64,000 nucleotides of DNA from Pedobacter ghigonis (GTDB taxonomy: Bacteria > Bacteroidota > Bacteroidia > Sphingobacteriales > Sphingobacteriaceae), in assembly GCF_903166585.1 (NCBI RefSeq), contig NZ_CAESCM010000003.1:310001-374000 (forward strand). Reading direction: 5' to 3'. Shown one piece after another: positions 45,006 through 53,382 of this stretch (within the stretch, counting starts at the first letter, position 1; each line of letters begins with the position of its first letter). The notes beneath the pieces are model-generated. The model was given only the letters and a program-made list of their open reading frames with translations, ran no database searches and was not told where the DNA came from. Both the position numbers and the translations under genes were made by a program.

Positions 45006-45995
45006 ATGGAATGGTTACACCGGCAATTATTACATCTTAAGCTCTATTCGAGGTTTATCGAATGGACCAAAGGATGTGTTTTGCCTGGTTTTAGTCCACT
45101 CCCATTATATACGGTTGCCACTTTCTTTTTCAGGGAAATTGGGAAGGATACCCTGGTTAATAAAGCCTCATCGCTGGCTTATAGCTTTATGCTGGCCATT
45201 TTTCCGGGCATTATCTTCCTTTTTACGCTTATTCCATTTATCCCGATAAAGGGTTTCCAGGATCAGCTGTTAAACCTCATCCAACTCGTATTGCCGCACA
45301 ATGCTTTCGATGCTTTTGAAACAACTTTAAAGGATATCATCAAAAACCAAAACAGGGGATTGTTATCCTTTGGTTTTTTCTCTGCACTATTTTTTGCAAC
45401 CAATGGGGTTAAAAACCTGATGAAAGCTTTTAACAAATCATCGTTGATTATCGAAACCCGGGGTTGGTTAAAACAGCGTTTAATTGCATTGATATTAACC
45501 GTTATCATCTGTTTTTCGATCATCATATGCATCAGTGCCATGGCTTTAGGCGATATTTTACTGACTAAAATTAATGACGAATTACACTTAAAAGACAGCT
45601 TTCTGGTTTATACGGTAAACTTTACCCGTTGGGCCTTATTGGCCGCACTGTATTTTATTACCATTTCTATTTTGTACCGCTACGGCCCATCTCATACCAA
45701 AAAGTGGAAGCTTTTTAGCGCAGGCTCATGGCTGGCCACTATTCTGGCTTTTTTAACCATCTGGGGTTTTTCTTACTACATTAACCATTTCGGTTCTTAT
45801 AATAAAGTGTACGGCTCAATTGGTACTTTAATCGTAGTGATGATCTGGCTTTACCTCAATTCTTTGATTTTGCTGATCGGTTTTGAGCTGAATGCCAGTG
45901 TTGATGTAAGCAAAAGAAGCGTAAAAATTATCCGCCCTACCTTTAATCTCTTCAAAAAATCGGAGCCAATTGAAGAAAATATTCAGAAGAAATAA
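45006..45995 (+). CDS. YihY/BrkB-family inner-membrane protein
   Basis: A 329-aa integral membrane protein with six long hydrophobic segments, of the YihY (formerly ribonuclease BN or BrkB) family. Typical features are DTLVNKASSLAYSFMLAIFPG, the amphipathic NRGLLSFGFFSALFFATNGVKNLMKAFN and SYYINHFGSYNKVYGSIGTLIVVMIWLYL, the last being highly conserved. The family function is not established; earlier nuclease and transporter names are not well supported. It is last in the PASTA-mltG-thioesterase operon and is followed by a tRNA-Ser. Confidence 0.9.
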   Translation: MEWLHRQLLHLKLYSRFIEWTKGCVLPGFSPLPLYTVATFFFREIGKDTLVNKASSLAYSFMLAIFPGIIFLFTLIPFIPIKGFQDQLLNLIQLVLPHNAFDAFETTLKDIIKNQNRGLLSFGFFSALFFATNGVKNLMKAFNKSSLIIETRGWLKQRLIALILTVIICFSIIICISAMALGDILLTKINDELHLKDSFLVYTVNFTRWALLAALYFITISILYRYGPSHTKKWKLFSAGSWLATILAFLTIWGFSYYINHFGSYNKVYGSIGTLIVVMIWLYLNSLILLIGFELNASVDVSKRSVKIIRPTFNLFKKSEPIEENIQKK

Positions 45996-46090
45996 TTTTT
46001 TCTCGCTCTGTGTTAAGTAATTATCAATTTTATATAAAAAAAACACAATCAGAGTTTGCAGATTTAGCCGGAGTTTGTACTTTTGCATCC

Positions 46091-46175
46091 GGAAAGCTGG
46101 CAGAGTGGTCGAATGCGGCAGTCTTGAAAACTGTTGACTGTAACAGGTCCGGGGGTTCGAATCCCTCGCTTTCCG
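46091..46175 (+). tRNA. tRNA-Ser (anticodon UGA)
   Basis: Class II tRNA of 85 bases without encoded CCA. The acceptor arms GGAAAGC and GCTTTCC pair; the anticodon loop CTTGAAA gives TGA; the D arm has GCAGAGTGGTCGAATGC; the long variable arm lies before the T arm with GGTTCGAATCC. It serves UCN serine codons. Confidence 0.97.
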
Positions 46176-46190
46176 CCCAGAAATACTAAA

Positions 46191-46217
46191 CCCGACAATA
46201 GTCGGGTTTTTTGTTTT
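46191..46217 (+). terminator. Intrinsic terminator after tRNA-Ser
   Basis: CCCGAC-AATA-GTCGGG followed by TTTTTTGTTTT, 16 bases past the tRNA. Confidence 0.9.
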
Positions 46218-46844
46218 ACAGGATTTTCGCCAGGCAATAATGCTGAGGATATTCCAGCCAGTTATCGCCTGCTGATCATATAGCATCATGCTCCGTATTT
46301 TCTTCTACCCTGGTAAGCGCTAAAACCATAGCAAATTCACAGTAAGTCCGCATTATGGTGATGAAACGCGGATTATATGCGGACTCACTACGGATTTACC
46401 CTTAATCTGGTATGAAGTTGATTGCCGTATGATCGCTCATTTGCATATGTTCAGAAGCGGTTGTTTAGGTAGCCTTTCACTAATGTTCACCTAAATACAA
46501 ATCCTTCAAAGCCTGGAAAACATCCTCCAGATGTTATAAATGAATCCCTCAATTGTTAAGCTAGATTTTATATAATTCTACAATTTGTTTATATAATTTT
46601 AAGATATCTAAGTGTTCCACTCCATTAAAAACCCTCACCTGGAAAAGGTAAAATGCAAGGCCATAGATTTACAAAAATAGCTTTAAAGGTTCATAAATGA
46701 CCTTTGGAAGCACATTATGTATTTTCTTTCCAGCAGAAAAACCACCTTGTTTCGCCGGCTATTCAACCATAAAAACATCATACAACAGCGTCGGCTGTTA
46801 TGAGTGTAGAATGAACGGGCTTTTATTTTCATCAATCTATTACC
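46218..46844. other. Non-coding gap before the copper operon
   Basis: No convincing gene is seen in these 627 bases. It holds a 13-bp inverted repeat with one mismatch at 46341-46389 (AGTAAGTCCGCAT against ATGCGGACTCACT), followed by AT-rich sequence. A short GAATCCCTC match to the tRNA end near 46543 is too short to call an attachment site. Confidence 0.6.
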
Positions 46845-46852
46845 TACCTTTG
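46845..46852 (+). promoter_or_regulatory. -7 box abutting the Cys-rich gene start
   Basis: TACCTTTG matches TAnnTTTG. It ends only 7 bases before the TTG start at 46860, which implies a leaderless or near-leaderless transcript for the copper operon. Confidence 0.5.
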
Positions 46853-46859
46853 CTTTGCA

Positions 46860-47246
46860 TTGAAAAACTTAAGAATAGATATCGTTGCAGTATTGCTATT
46901 GTGTTTGGGCTCTTTTTTATTCCCGGGCCTTAGTTATGCGCATGCATCAACTTCTGCTAATACAATGCACAGTTCATGTTCTAAAAAGGGGGATAAAAAA
47001 GCGACGATGAAAGATTGTTGCCACGCTAAATCCAACCAAAAAACAAAAGATAACGGTTGTAACAGCAAATGTAAGCATCGCTCTTGCCGCTGCTGCGCTT
47101 CCTGCCCTACTGTAAGCCTGGCTTTAGTATGCGATTTTAAAATTGAAAATCAGCTATTTGCTATTGAGAAAGCGCAAATCGGTTACAAGCAATCTAAATA
47201 CACTTTCGGATTTATTTCTATCTGGCAACCGCCTAAAATAGCTTAA
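46860..47246 (+). CDS. Cys-rich exported protein, first gene of the copper operon
   Basis: A 128-aa exported protein; the signal peptide KNLRIDIVAVLLLCLGSFLFPGLSYAHA ends near residue 28. The mature part has about a dozen Cys, including CCHAKSNQ, NGCNSKCKHRSCRCCASC and SLALVCDF, interspersed with Lys, which suggests metal (copper) binding. I do not recognise a named family. The start is TTG at 46860, as no ATG serves, and a -7 box lies just before it. It begins the run of genes for a HMA-DUF3347 protein, a DUF3347 lipoprotein, a haem-binding protein and a multicopper oxidase, so a role in copper buffering or sensing is inferred. Confidence 0.75.
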   Translation: MKNLRIDIVAVLLLCLGSFLFPGLSYAHASTSANTMHSSCSKKGDKKATMKDCCHAKSNQKTKDNGCNSKCKHRSCRCCASCPTVSLALVCDFKIENQLFAIEKAQIGYKQSKYTFGFISIWQPPKIA

Positions 47247-47335
47247 ATTAATTGGCTGCATAGCCAAAAATGCGTTCTTCTTAAAACAAGAATAGCTACC
47301 CAATATTTAATTTATAGCATTTTTAAATAATTACA

Positions 47336-48184
47336 ATGAAATTCACATCAAAAATATGGATGGTAATAGTTCTGCTATTATCTGCTACAAGCATTTTTGC
47401 CCAAATTAAAAACGCACAAACCGCCAGTTTAAAAGTATTCGGAAACTGCGAAATGTGCAAAAAGACCATCGAAGCTGCCGGAAACCTAAAGGGTATCTCA
47501 AAAGTAGAATGGAACAAAACCTCTAAAATAGCCACCGTTACTTACGACGAAAAGAAAACGGATACTGATGAAATACTAAAGCGGATTGCTTTAGCGGGTT
47601 ACGATAACGAACGATTCTTAGCTCCGGCCGATGCTTATGCAAAATTAGAGGAATGTTGCCGGTATGAACGGGCTATTAAGCTCAAAACCCAAACAAAAGA
47701 AAGTCTGGCTATGAAAGAAGATAATCATAAACCACAAGCCACCAGACAGAATGCCTCTCCGCTGAAGCCAGTGTTCGATGCTTATTTTTCGGTAAAAGAT
47801 GCCATGGTAAAAAGCGATGGCAATACGACAGCTGGTTTGGCTACCCAACTGCTTAATGCGATAAAAAAGGTAGAAATGGATAAGCTGACAACAGCAGAAC
47901 ATACCGTTTGGATGGCTGGGCTTAAGGAGATAACTGCTGATGCCGAAAGTATTTCAAAGCTAAAAGAGATAGCACAACAGAGGCAGTTTTTCTCTTCGTT
48001 ATCTAAATCTATATATCAACTGGCCAAAATTGTAAAACAAGATAGCCCTGTTTATTACCAACACTGCCCAATGTACAACAGCGGTAAGGGCGCCAATTGG
48101 TTGAGCAAGGAAGCAGCAATCAAAAACCCATACTATGGCAGTAAAATGATGACTTGTGGCAGTATTGTGGAGACCTTAAACTAA
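47336..48184 (+). CDS. Secreted HMA-DUF3347 fusion (copper binding)
   Basis: A 282-aa exported protein. A signal peptide (MKFTSKIWMVIVLLLSATSIFAQ) is followed by a heavy-metal-associated domain at about 30-95 with the metal site GNCEMCKKTIE (usual GMTCxxC-like), and a DUF3347 domain at about 145-280 of four helices ending QHCPMYNSGKGANWLSKEAA then NPYYGSKMMTCG. That Cys-Pro-Met-Tyr and Met-Met-x-Cys-Gly motif is shared with the next protein, and its Cys, His and Met residues could be copper ligands. HMA domains carry Cu(I). It probably picks up periplasmic copper in this operon. Confidence 0.88.
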   Translation: MKFTSKIWMVIVLLLSATSIFAQIKNAQTASLKVFGNCEMCKKTIEAAGNLKGISKVEWNKTSKIATVTYDEKKTDTDEILKRIALAGYDNERFLAPADAYAKLEECCRYERAIKLKTQTKESLAMKEDNHKPQATRQNASPLKPVFDAYFSVKDAMVKSDGNTTAGLATQLLNAIKKVEMDKLTTAEHTVWMAGLKEITADAESISKLKEIAQQRQFFSSLSKSIYQLAKIVKQDSPVYYQHCPMYNSGKGANWLSKEAAIKNPYYGSKMMTCGSIVETLN

Positions 48185-48211
48185 TTGAAAATTACACTTA
48201 GAAACGAACGC

Positions 48212-48769
48212 ATGAAAAATATATTTTTCCCTATAGTTTACCTGGCTATCCTTACAATAACTTTTATTTCTTGTAGCGAGTCATCGAAAACAAAGAGTTC
48301 AACAGCGCAAAAAGAAAATCCGGCAGTTAAAGGCAGTATTAACCCGGTTACAACGCTCCTATCTGGTTATTTAACACTAAAAAACGCTTTGATTAATGAT
48401 AATGGCAATGAAGCTGCAGCGGCCGGAAATAAGCTTTTAGCCGAATTAAGTAAAATTGACAGCACTGCTATCCCAGATGCCAAACGTAAAGAATACACAG
48501 ACATTGCAGATGACATTAGTGAAAATGCTACACACATTGCTGCCAATGCCGAAAAAGTAGCGCATCAAAGGGAGCATTTCGAATCGCTGAGTAACGATGT
48601 AAGCGATCTGATTAACTTGTTTGGTGTGCAACAAAAATTGTATCGGGATCGATGCCCAATGTACAACAATGGCAAAGGAGCCATATGGATTAGCGAAACC
48701 AGCGAAATTAAAAATCCATATTACGGTAAACAGATGCTCGCCTGTGGTTGGGTAGAAAAGGAATATTAG
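48212..48769 (+). CDS. DUF3347 lipoprotein
   Basis: A 185-aa lipoprotein beginning MKNIFFPIVYLAILTITFISC (lipid Cys21), then a Ser/Lys linker and one DUF3347 helical domain. It ends with DRCPMYNNGKGAIWISE and NPYYGKQMLACGWVE, paralogous to the preceding protein's C-terminal motif. ATG 48212 directly starts the signal; the frame is open to a TTG at 48185, which is less likely. DUF3347 proteins are common beside copper efflux and multicopper oxidase genes in Bacteroidota, but their function is unknown. It lies 27 bases downstream of the previous gene. Confidence 0.85.
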   Translation: MKNIFFPIVYLAILTITFISCSESSKTKSSTAQKENPAVKGSINPVTTLLSGYLTLKNALINDNGNEAAAAGNKLLAELSKIDSTAIPDAKRKEYTDIADDISENATHIAANAEKVAHQREHFESLSNDVSDLINLFGVQQKLYRDRCPMYNNGKGAIWISETSEIKNPYYGKQMLACGWVEKEY

Positions 48770-48770
48770 A

Positions 48771-49220
48771 ATGAAGAAGAAAATAATGACGGTGTTACTG
48801 CTGCTCTTATTTCTCTTTCTGCTTTTTCAGCTTTATCAGCCTGTCCCAAATGTAAACAGGAAACAGGCTGGTGTAAGCGATTTCCTGCAGTTTTATCAGG
48901 TTCCTGTCCGAATCGGGAATATCCTGGTAAATTCGTGCTACGACTGCCATAGCAATAATACCCGTTACAGTTGGTACAATTATATCCAGCCTGTACGGTT
49001 GCTTGTTGAAAAGCACATTGCTTCTGGAAAAAGAGAGTTAAACTTTAACCATTGGAGCAGTTATTCGAACCGGAAGCAAAGCAGGCTTTTACAAGCCATC
49101 AAAAAGCAGATCGAAAGCAGAGAAATGCCCCTGTCATCATATACTTTACTGCATAAAAATTCGAAATTAGATGATGCCCAAATAAAAACACTAGTGAACT
49201 GGCTTGAAAGCCAAAAGTAG
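48771..49220 (+). CDS. Haem-binding domain protein (c-type CxxCH)
   Basis: A 149-aa protein with an N-terminal membrane anchor or signal (MKKKIMTVLLLLLFLFLLFQLY) and a haem-binding domain. ILVNSCYDCHSNNTRYSWYNYIQPVRLL holds the CYDCH site expected of covalently bound c-type haem, and the surroundings match the haem-binding (haem_bd) family. The rest is helical, ending in DDAQIKTLVNWLESQK. It starts one base after the DUF3347 lipoprotein stop and precedes the multicopper oxidase by 20 bases, so it may hand electrons to or from that oxidase. Confidence 0.86.
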   Translation: MKKKIMTVLLLLLFLFLLFQLYQPVPNVNRKQAGVSDFLQFYQVPVRIGNILVNSCYDCHSNNTRYSWYNYIQPVRLLVEKHIASGKRELNFNHWSSYSNRKQSRLLQAIKKQIESREMPLSSYTLLHKNSKLDDAQIKTLVNWLESQK

Positions 49221-49240
49221 CTTACCTTAAAAAATATCAA

Positions 49241-51511
49241 ATGAGAATATATAAAAGTATGCCCAAAATAGTACTGCAAGTGCTTTTACTCTTGCTTTGC
49301 ACCAATACGTTATTTGCACAAAAAGTAGTTACCTATCATCTTAATGTTAAAGATACACTGGTAAATTATGCAGGTAAAGAAAAAAGGGCAATTGCGGTAA
49401 ACGGGCAAATCCCAATGCCTACACTTACCTTTACCGAGGGCGATACCGCAGAGATTGTGGTACACAACCAACTCAAAGAGAATACCTCCTTGCACTGGCA
49501 TGGCGTATTTTTACCCAACAAAGAAGATGGCGTACCATATCTTACCCAGCAGCCCATTAAGCCCAATACTATCCACACCTACCGTTTTCCAATCATCCAG
49601 AACGGAACGCACTGGTATCATTCGCACTCGGGCCTGCAAGAGCAGATTGGCATGTACGGTAACTTTGTAATGAAGAAACGGAACGCCGATAAAACTTTCA
49701 GGAAAGGAATAGACGACTTACCAACTCTGCCTGTGGTACTCAGCGAGTGGACTAACCTGAATCCGGATAATGTACACCGGATGCTTCATAACGCCAACGA
49801 TTGGGCAGCGATAAAAAAAGGCGCTACACAATCCTATTCAGAAGCTGTTAAGCAAGGTCAGTTTAAAACCAAAGTTAAGAATGAGTGGAAACGGATGACC
49901 GCAATGGATGTGAGCGATGTTTACTACGATAAGGTAATGATGAATGGCCAGGTTAATGCCGATTTGAAAAGTATAGATGGCAAAGCCTTAAAAGCCGGCG
50001 ATCGCGTACGGCTCCGCATTTCGAACGGAGGGGCTTCCTCTTATTTCTGGCTGCGTTATGCGGGTGGTAAGATGACTGTTATAGCCAGCGATGGTAACGA
50101 TGTAGTTCCTGTAGAAGTAGATAGATTAATTATTGCCGTATCCGAAACTTATGATGTGGTGCTTACTATACCCGAAAACGGAATTGCCTACGAATTTATG
50201 GCGACTACCGAAGACAGGACCCAATCTACCAGTTACTTTATCGGGAATGGCATCAAACAGTTGATTTCGCCGTTGCCACGCCTCAAATATTTTGATGGTA
50301 TGAAGATGATGAACGATATGATGAAGATGAATGGCGACCTCGACGATATGGGCATGAAAATGAGCCTTAACCAGATGGATATGAACGTGGTGATGTATCC
50401 GGAAATTACCGGCGAAGCATCAGAAAAAGAGGCGCACAATAAAAAAGGAATGAACATGGAGGCAGATCCGAACCGCTATAATGCAAATGCACTGGGCGAT
50501 ATTGTTACCTTGAATTATGCTATGCTTAAATCACCGCATACTACCACCTTGCCTAAAACAGCACCTGTTAAGGAATTGAAGTTTACCCTTACCGGAAACA
50601 TGAACCGCTACGTTTGGAGTATGGATAATAAAGTGTTGAGCGAGAGTGATAAAATACCCGTAAAAAAAGGCGAAGTATTGCGCATTACACTGTACAACAA
50701 TTCGATGATGCGCCACCCTATCCACTTGCATGGCTTCGATTTTAGGGTAATTAATGGGCAAGGAGAAAAAGCCCCCCTTAAAAACGTGCTCGATATTATG
50801 CCTATGGAAACCGATACCATTGAGTTTCTGGCAAACGAAGAAGGCGACTGGTTTTTTCACTGCCATATTTTATACCACATGATGGCGGGAATGAACAGGG
50901 TTTTTGCTGTAGGCGATTACAAGAATCCATTGTTGCCCGATAAGGCAGAAGCCTACAAAGCATTGCAAAAAGAAAGTAATATGCCGCATTTTATGGCACA
51001 GAACGATTTTGCCTCAAATGGTAATGATGGTTCGGCAATGGTGCAAGATGCACGCTGGTCGGTGGGTACCGAATGGCGCCTGGGTTATAGCAATATGCAT
51101 GGTTTTGAGGTAGAAACACATGTTGGCCGCTACATCGGAAAAATGCAATGGCTAATGCCTTTTATTGGTTTCGACTGGCGTTACCGCAAAATGGGTATCG
51201 ACGAACATGAAAAAAACATCTTTGGTCAGGTTAACAAGAAAGATAGCAGAAGTGCGGTAAGCCTCGGTGTAATGTACACCTTGCCCCTGCTAATCGATTT
51301 TCAGGCCGAAGTTTATCATGATGGGATTGTACGTTTGGCACTGATGCGCGAGGATATTCCGGTATCAAAAAGGCTTAGGGCTGGTTTTATGGTCAATACC
51401 GACCTCGAATATATGGCCGACCTGAGGTATGTAATTAATAAAAATATGGGTATCCGTACACACTACGATAGCGATATGGGATTTGGTGTAGGCTTATCGC
51501 TTAATTATTAA
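49241..51511 (+). CDS. Multicopper oxidase fused to a C-terminal beta-barrel-like domain (CopA/CopB-like)
   Basis: A 756-aa exported protein that probably oxidises Cu(I) to less toxic Cu(II). After a signal peptide, three cupredoxin domains carry the copper motifs: LHWHGVFLPNKEDG, THWYHSHSGLQ, then late HPIHLHGFDFRV and WFFHCHILYHMMAGMNR (type 1 and trinuclear ligands). A Met-rich insert near 350-385 (MKMMNDMMKMNGDLDDMGMKM) is typical of CueO/CopA for Cu(I) capture. After about residue 580, DARWSVGTEWRLGYSNMHGFE onward is a beta-rich repetitive segment resembling CopB outer-membrane barrels, ending DMGFGVGLSLNY. Such a fusion is unusual and could place the oxidase at the outer membrane. Confidence 0.9.
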   Translation: MRIYKSMPKIVLQVLLLLLCTNTLFAQKVVTYHLNVKDTLVNYAGKEKRAIAVNGQIPMPTLTFTEGDTAEIVVHNQLKENTSLHWHGVFLPNKEDGVPYLTQQPIKPNTIHTYRFPIIQNGTHWYHSHSGLQEQIGMYGNFVMKKRNADKTFRKGIDDLPTLPVVLSEWTNLNPDNVHRMLHNANDWAAIKKGATQSYSEAVKQGQFKTKVKNEWKRMTAMDVSDVYYDKVMMNGQVNADLKSIDGKALKAGDRVRLRISNGGASSYFWLRYAGGKMTVIASDGNDVVPVEVDRLIIAVSETYDVVLTIPENGIAYEFMATTEDRTQSTSYFIGNGIKQLISPLPRLKYFDGMKMMNDMMKMNGDLDDMGMKMSLNQMDMNVVMYPEITGEASEKEAHNKKGMNMEADPNRYNANALGDIVTLNYAMLKSPHTTTLPKTAPVKELKFTLTGNMNRYVWSMDNKVLSESDKIPVKKGEVLRITLYNNSMMRHPIHLHGFDFRVINGQGEKAPLKNVLDIMPMETDTIEFLANEEGDWFFHCHILYHMMAGMNRVFAVGDYKNPLLPDKAEAYKALQKESNMPHFMAQNDFASNGNDGSAMVQDARWSVGTEWRLGYSNMHGFEVETHVGRYIGKMQWLMPFIGFDWRYRKMGIDEHEKNIFGQVNKKDSRSAVSLGVMYTLPLLIDFQAEVYHDGIVRLALMREDIPVSKRLRAGFMVNTDLEYMADLRYVINKNMGIRTHYDSDMGFGVGLSLNY

Positions 51512-51688
51512 GTAATGGCCGGAAACAAGAGAAGGCCACTCCTTTCGGAGCAACCTTCCCGTTTCTTTAAGCTAATTCTTAAAATATTTGGCTGTCTGGC
51601 TAAGAGACTTTCTCTTCTGCGTGTGTTATACTTAAAATTGTTTAAGCATGTCCCTCAACAGGGTACCATTGGCAGCATCATAGAACCG

Positions 51689-51771
51689 TTATTGCAAGGA
51701 ACGAAGAAATTTTAATGCGATCGTTTTAAGATTACCTGCCTACTGCAGGCAGGCTTCGTTCCCGCAATAAC
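51689..51771. repeat. Nested-hairpin intergenic repeat (copy 5)
   Basis: GTTATTGCAAGGAACGAAG and CTTCGTTCCCGCAATAAC are near-perfect outer arms; a CCTGCCTACTGCAGGCAGG hairpin sits inside. It is related to the 40075 copy. Confidence 0.8.
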
Positions 51772-51790
51772 AACCATGGAAGGACGGCCA

Positions 51791-52090
51791 TTATTTTTTT
51801 CCGTTCATATCCATAAAAATAGATTTAATGCCTTCTAAAAGTTCTTTCCTTTCGCTAGCCAGCACCAGCGGAAACCACTCGTCGGTATGTAACTCTACCA
51901 CATGCTCATGGATGAGGTAATGCCTACCCGACCGAACCCGACGCTTATTGCCGGGAATAATGGTGCCGGATAGCATTTTGATTATAATTTTGGTAATCAT
52001 CCTGATGTATTTAGGAGAATCTTCATATTTACAATCTATGAAGAGAATCCATAATCCATTCATGTTATTATACTGTATGCTTGCTTTCAT
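51791..52090 (-). CDS. Small hypothetical protein
   Basis: A 99-aa protein of no family I recognise. It starts MKASIQYNNMNGLWILFIDCK, contains a basic stretch (PGNKRRVRSGRHYLIHEHVVE) and ends with a helical ERKELLEGIKSIFMDMNGKK. No signal or membrane segment is clear. The frame is full-length and has its own ATG, but codon evidence is limited, and a small regulatory protein or a non-coding overlap cannot be excluded. It lies between the barrel protein and the repeat. Confidence 0.5.
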   Translation of the reverse strand: MKASIQYNNMNGLWILFIDCKYEDSPKYIRMITKIIIKMLSGTIIPGNKRRVRSGRHYLIHEHVVELHTDEWFPLVLASERKELLEGIKSIFMDMNGKK

Positions 52091-52133
52091 GTACCGAGCT
52101 TATTAAAAGATGATGACTTTAATATACCAGTAG

Positions 52134-52691
52134 TTATAGGCTGAAGCCCCATGCCACCCGGAAGCCTACGAAGTTATTGGTGTGATCGCACTTATAGTAT
52201 TTACCATTACTCTCCCAGCGCAGGCCGGCATCGATATAATTGTTATCATGGAGGTAAAATATCATTCCGAACTGCGGGGCATACAGAAATGCCGCTTTTT
52301 TACCTTCCACGCAGTTGGTTTTGTTCAGGAGAAAGGAAACACCAATTTCGGACTGTATATAGAGGTTACTCCTGTAAAAATACTTCAAACCAGCTTTAAC
52401 CGGAACAAGATGAAGGTCGTCTACCAAACGGGAATAGGTGCCGGAAACAAAGATATTATTGAACCCGGTGTTTACTGAGGCATATAAGAGGTTTTCAATA
52501 AATGGAAATTCTGCTTGAACAGAAACACCAAGTGGTGCCTCGTACTTCTTTGCTAAATACCCGGTTGCCAAACCAGTTTCGATACCCAGAGAATACCGGA
52601 TACCTGTTCCGCCATAAACCTGTGATTGCCCATTGGCACTTTGAAAAAGAAATAGAGATAAGAATAGAGTTAATGCGTTAATTGTTTTCAT
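52134..52691 (-). CDS. Outer-membrane beta-barrel-like protein
   Basis: A 185-aa exported protein with a signal peptide (MKTINALTLFLSLFLFQSANGQ). The mature part is made of alternating strands with Gly and Tyr/Phe at regular spacing (GGTGIRYSLGIETGLATGYL, LYIQSEIGVSFLLN, PQFGMIFYLHDNNYIDAG) and ends in an aromatic C-terminus (FVGFRVAWGFSL), as in small outer-membrane barrels. Function is unknown. It is preceded by 147 bases with no gene and is convergent with no neighbour. Confidence 0.75.
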   Translation of the reverse strand: MKTINALTLFLSLFLFQSANGQSQVYGGTGIRYSLGIETGLATGYLAKKYEAPLGVSVQAEFPFIENLLYASVNTGFNNIFVSGTYSRLVDDLHLVPVKAGLKYFYRSNLYIQSEIGVSFLLNKTNCVEGKKAAFLYAPQFGMIFYLHDNNYIDAGLRWESNGKYYKCDHTNNFVGFRVAWGFSL

Positions 52692-52838
52692 GATTTCAAA
52701 ATTTTAGTGAATAGAAATCCATCACCATAAAAAATATTTTTGGTGAATTCGTTTAGAGAGATAATGTATTGAAAGAAGGCTTATCGCTCGACAAGCCTAA
52801 CGAAGATATCAGAGTGTTGTTTGAAATACCTTAAAATA

Positions 52839-53255
52839 TTAAGAAATAGACTTATTGTTGTTTCTTGGCATAGTATGGTGTGCAATTGTTTCAGAAACAG
52901 TCTTTTCTATGCTTGTATGCCTTAATATTTCGTTGTATTTCTCCAATAACTTGATGTATTTATTCATCCAGAAATAGACTGAATTGGCATCGCCGTTGGC
53001 AAAATCTTCGGTATGCGCATCAAAAGCTTCGTTAATGCTGGTGTTTGTCTTCGCAAAGGTTTCGGGCAGTTCTATTGAAAAATCATGGCCTATTACACTT
53101 CCTACTTTCCAGATGATTTCGGGGTTAAGGCTTTTCTGATCGAACCAATTGTAAATTGTTCTCCTGCTTACATTTAATTTACGGGATAATTCACTTATTC
53201 CCATACGGTCCCGGCGCACAACGCGCTCTAGTACCTGACCTACATTTAAACTCAT
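52839..53255 (-). CDS. Helix-turn-helix protein
   Basis: A 138-aa protein with an N-terminal helix-turn-helix (about 5-45): GQVLERVVRRDRMGISELSRKL, then SRRTIYNWFDQKSLNPEIIWK, in the style of Cro/C1-like or MerR-like DNA binders. The rest is a helical tail (ANSVYFWMNKYIKLLEKYNEIL). It probably represses or activates nearby genes. It lies 127 bases downstream of the WbpM-type gene on the same strand and could be transcribed from it, but a role in regulating the surface-polysaccharide locus is only inference. Confidence 0.75.
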   Translation of the reverse strand: MSLNVGQVLERVVRRDRMGISELSRKLNVSRRTIYNWFDQKSLNPEIIWKVGSVIGHDFSIELPETFAKTNTSINEAFDAHTEDFANGDANSVYFWMNKYIKLLEKYNEILRHTSIEKTVSETIAHHTMPRNNNKSIS

Positions 53256-53382
53256 AGCGGTTAATTTAATTTAAAACGAATATTTAAATTTCATCAACAT
53301 CGGGGACGACTATGTTACTGCAATTTAATAAATTTTTTGTTAACAAATGCAAAATATACTTACTGTTTTAACGTTGCGGTAA

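Noticed and set aside
46159..46551. Possible attachment site: GAATCCCTC in the tRNA-Ser T arm repeated near 46543, with the copper operon as an island
   Set aside because: The match is only 9 bases, lies in the T arm rather than the 3' end, and no integrase or second long repeat is seen. The copper genes look like ordinary neighbours.
46697..46933. 78-codon plus-strand frame overlapping the Cys-rich gene
   Set aside because: It overlaps a better-supported gene in another frame and has no recognisable domain.
51515..51715. 66-codon frame MAGNKRRPLLSEQPSRFF after the multicopper oxidase
   Set aside because: No family, basic low-complexity content, and its end runs into the nested-hairpin repeat. 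Most likely a chance frame.
52151..52478. Plus-strand frames opposite the beta-barrel gene
   Set aside because: They have no homologous domain and follow the codon pattern of the minus-strand barrel gene.
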